Shown here piece by piece: positions 63,763 through 64,000 of a stretch of 64,000 nucleotides of DNA. The notes beneath the pieces were generated by a model. The model was not told the origin of the DNA. It was given only the letters and a program-made list of their open reading frames with translations, and did no database searches. Location: NCBI GenBank assembly GCA_910575585.1, contig CAJTGF010000019.1, positions 1 to 64,000 on the forward strand. Reading direction: 5' to 3'. Source of the DNA: Clostridiaceae bacterium (GTDB taxonomy: Bacteria; Bacillota; Clostridia; Lachnospirales; Lachnospiraceae). Within the stretch, counting starts at the first letter, position 1. Every line of letters begins with the position of its first letter. The translations under genes were made by a program, and so were the position numbers.

Positions 63763-64000
63763 CAAAGCCCTCCCTCTGCGGCCTCCTTCTTGCATACAGC
63801 CACGCCCTTGCCATAACCGCTCCCGTAACGCTTCCCAAGGTGTTGAAGATCATGTCGTCAATATCGCAGGTTCCTGAATGGAGGATCAGCTGCCCGGTCT
63901 CAATAACTACAGAAAGCAGAAGCCCAAAGGAAGCCCCTGTAAGAAGCTTCCCACGGCCCTTCTCCGTCAAAAGAGGGACGCCGATTCCCACAGGCACAAA
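63743..64000 (-). CDS. VanZ-family membrane protein, 5' end beyond the window
   Basis: C-terminal 85 residues of a VanZ-like protein: GASFGLLLSVVIETGQLIL followed by CDIDDMIFNTLGSVTGAV, the conserved E..Q and DIDD..N..G pattern inside paired helices. VanZ proteins affect teicoplanin susceptibility or are accessory membrane proteins near polysaccharide genes. Probably part of the same operon as the GT genes. Confidence 0.88.
   Translation of the reverse strand, partial: FVPVGIGVPLLTEKGRGKLLTGASFGLLLSVVIETGQLILHSGTCDIDDMIFNTLGSVTGAVMARAWLYARRRPQREGFDEGIDD

Noticed and set aside
1-64000. tRNA or rRNA genes as integration sites for the mobile element
   Set aside because: No tRNA cloverleaf or rRNA segment could be recognised at the element edges or elsewhere in the window.

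Overview
The window looks like a chromosomal segment of a gut Lachnospiraceae-type Firmicute (Clostridium cluster XIVa relatives). Evidence: LoaP-type NusG paralogue heading a capsule operon, DivIVA-like and RsiV-like proteins, a collagen-like surface/spore protein, strong AGGAGG ribosome sites with some TTG/GTG starts, and low-GC capsule genes set in a mid-GC background. No tRNA, rRNA or CRISPR array is visible. The genus cannot be fixed from the sequence alone.

Layout. 0.7-7.8 kb: remnant of an integrative/mobilizable element (large serine recombinase, small sigma-like protein, BlaR1/BlaI-type sensor-repressor pair under a clear palindrome-bearing promoter, MobC, four copies of a short palindrome and a 146-nt foldback), but no relaxase. 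7.8-29.4 kb: accessory region rich in decay. It holds a truncated GH3 glucosidase, FMN/FAD reductase lipoprotein, a complete IS, an ECF sigma/RsiV-like pair, nitroreductase, HxlR, TetR and PEBP genes, a 673-aa collagen-like protein, an RpiR regulator, and many broken genes (lipoprotein, Rpn-like, HTH, MATE/FtsX chimera, AraC, type III toxin ToxN).

29.4-39.8 kb: a minus-strand, AT-rich capsule/exopolysaccharide operon. It is headed by LoaP and runs through aminotransferase, initiating sugar transferase, two glycosyltransferases, Wzy, Wzx, a CDP-alcohol phosphotransferase, an IspD/TarI-like cytidylyltransferase and an extended SDR. 40.1-42.7 kb: three-gene ABC-2 exporter. 43-49.8 kb: regulators (XRE with desulfoferrodoxin-like tail, two AraC, LacI) and a second FAD lipoprotein. 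49.8-54.4 kb: GH32 fructosidase plus a sugar ABC importer, apparently linked to the LacI/AraC regulators by a shared TTTGTGCAAA motif. 54.9-64 kb: a membrane protein, a DivIVA-like protein, a beta-helix protein and a second, higher-GC polysaccharide cluster (acyltransferase, flippase, GT4, WecG/TagA-type GT, GT4, VanZ).

The two most unusual items: (1) a family of non-coding foldback elements (five copies or parts) whose stem sequence differs between copies while remaining self-complementary within each copy; one 740-bp member is inserted in a gene with a 4-bp target duplication and its removal restores the reading frame. (2) A divergent small transcript opposite the LoaP operon, with a consensus promoter and strong terminator, whose hairpin is the same on the RNA level as the hairpin in the LoaP mRNA leader, suggesting a decoy or shared recognition element.
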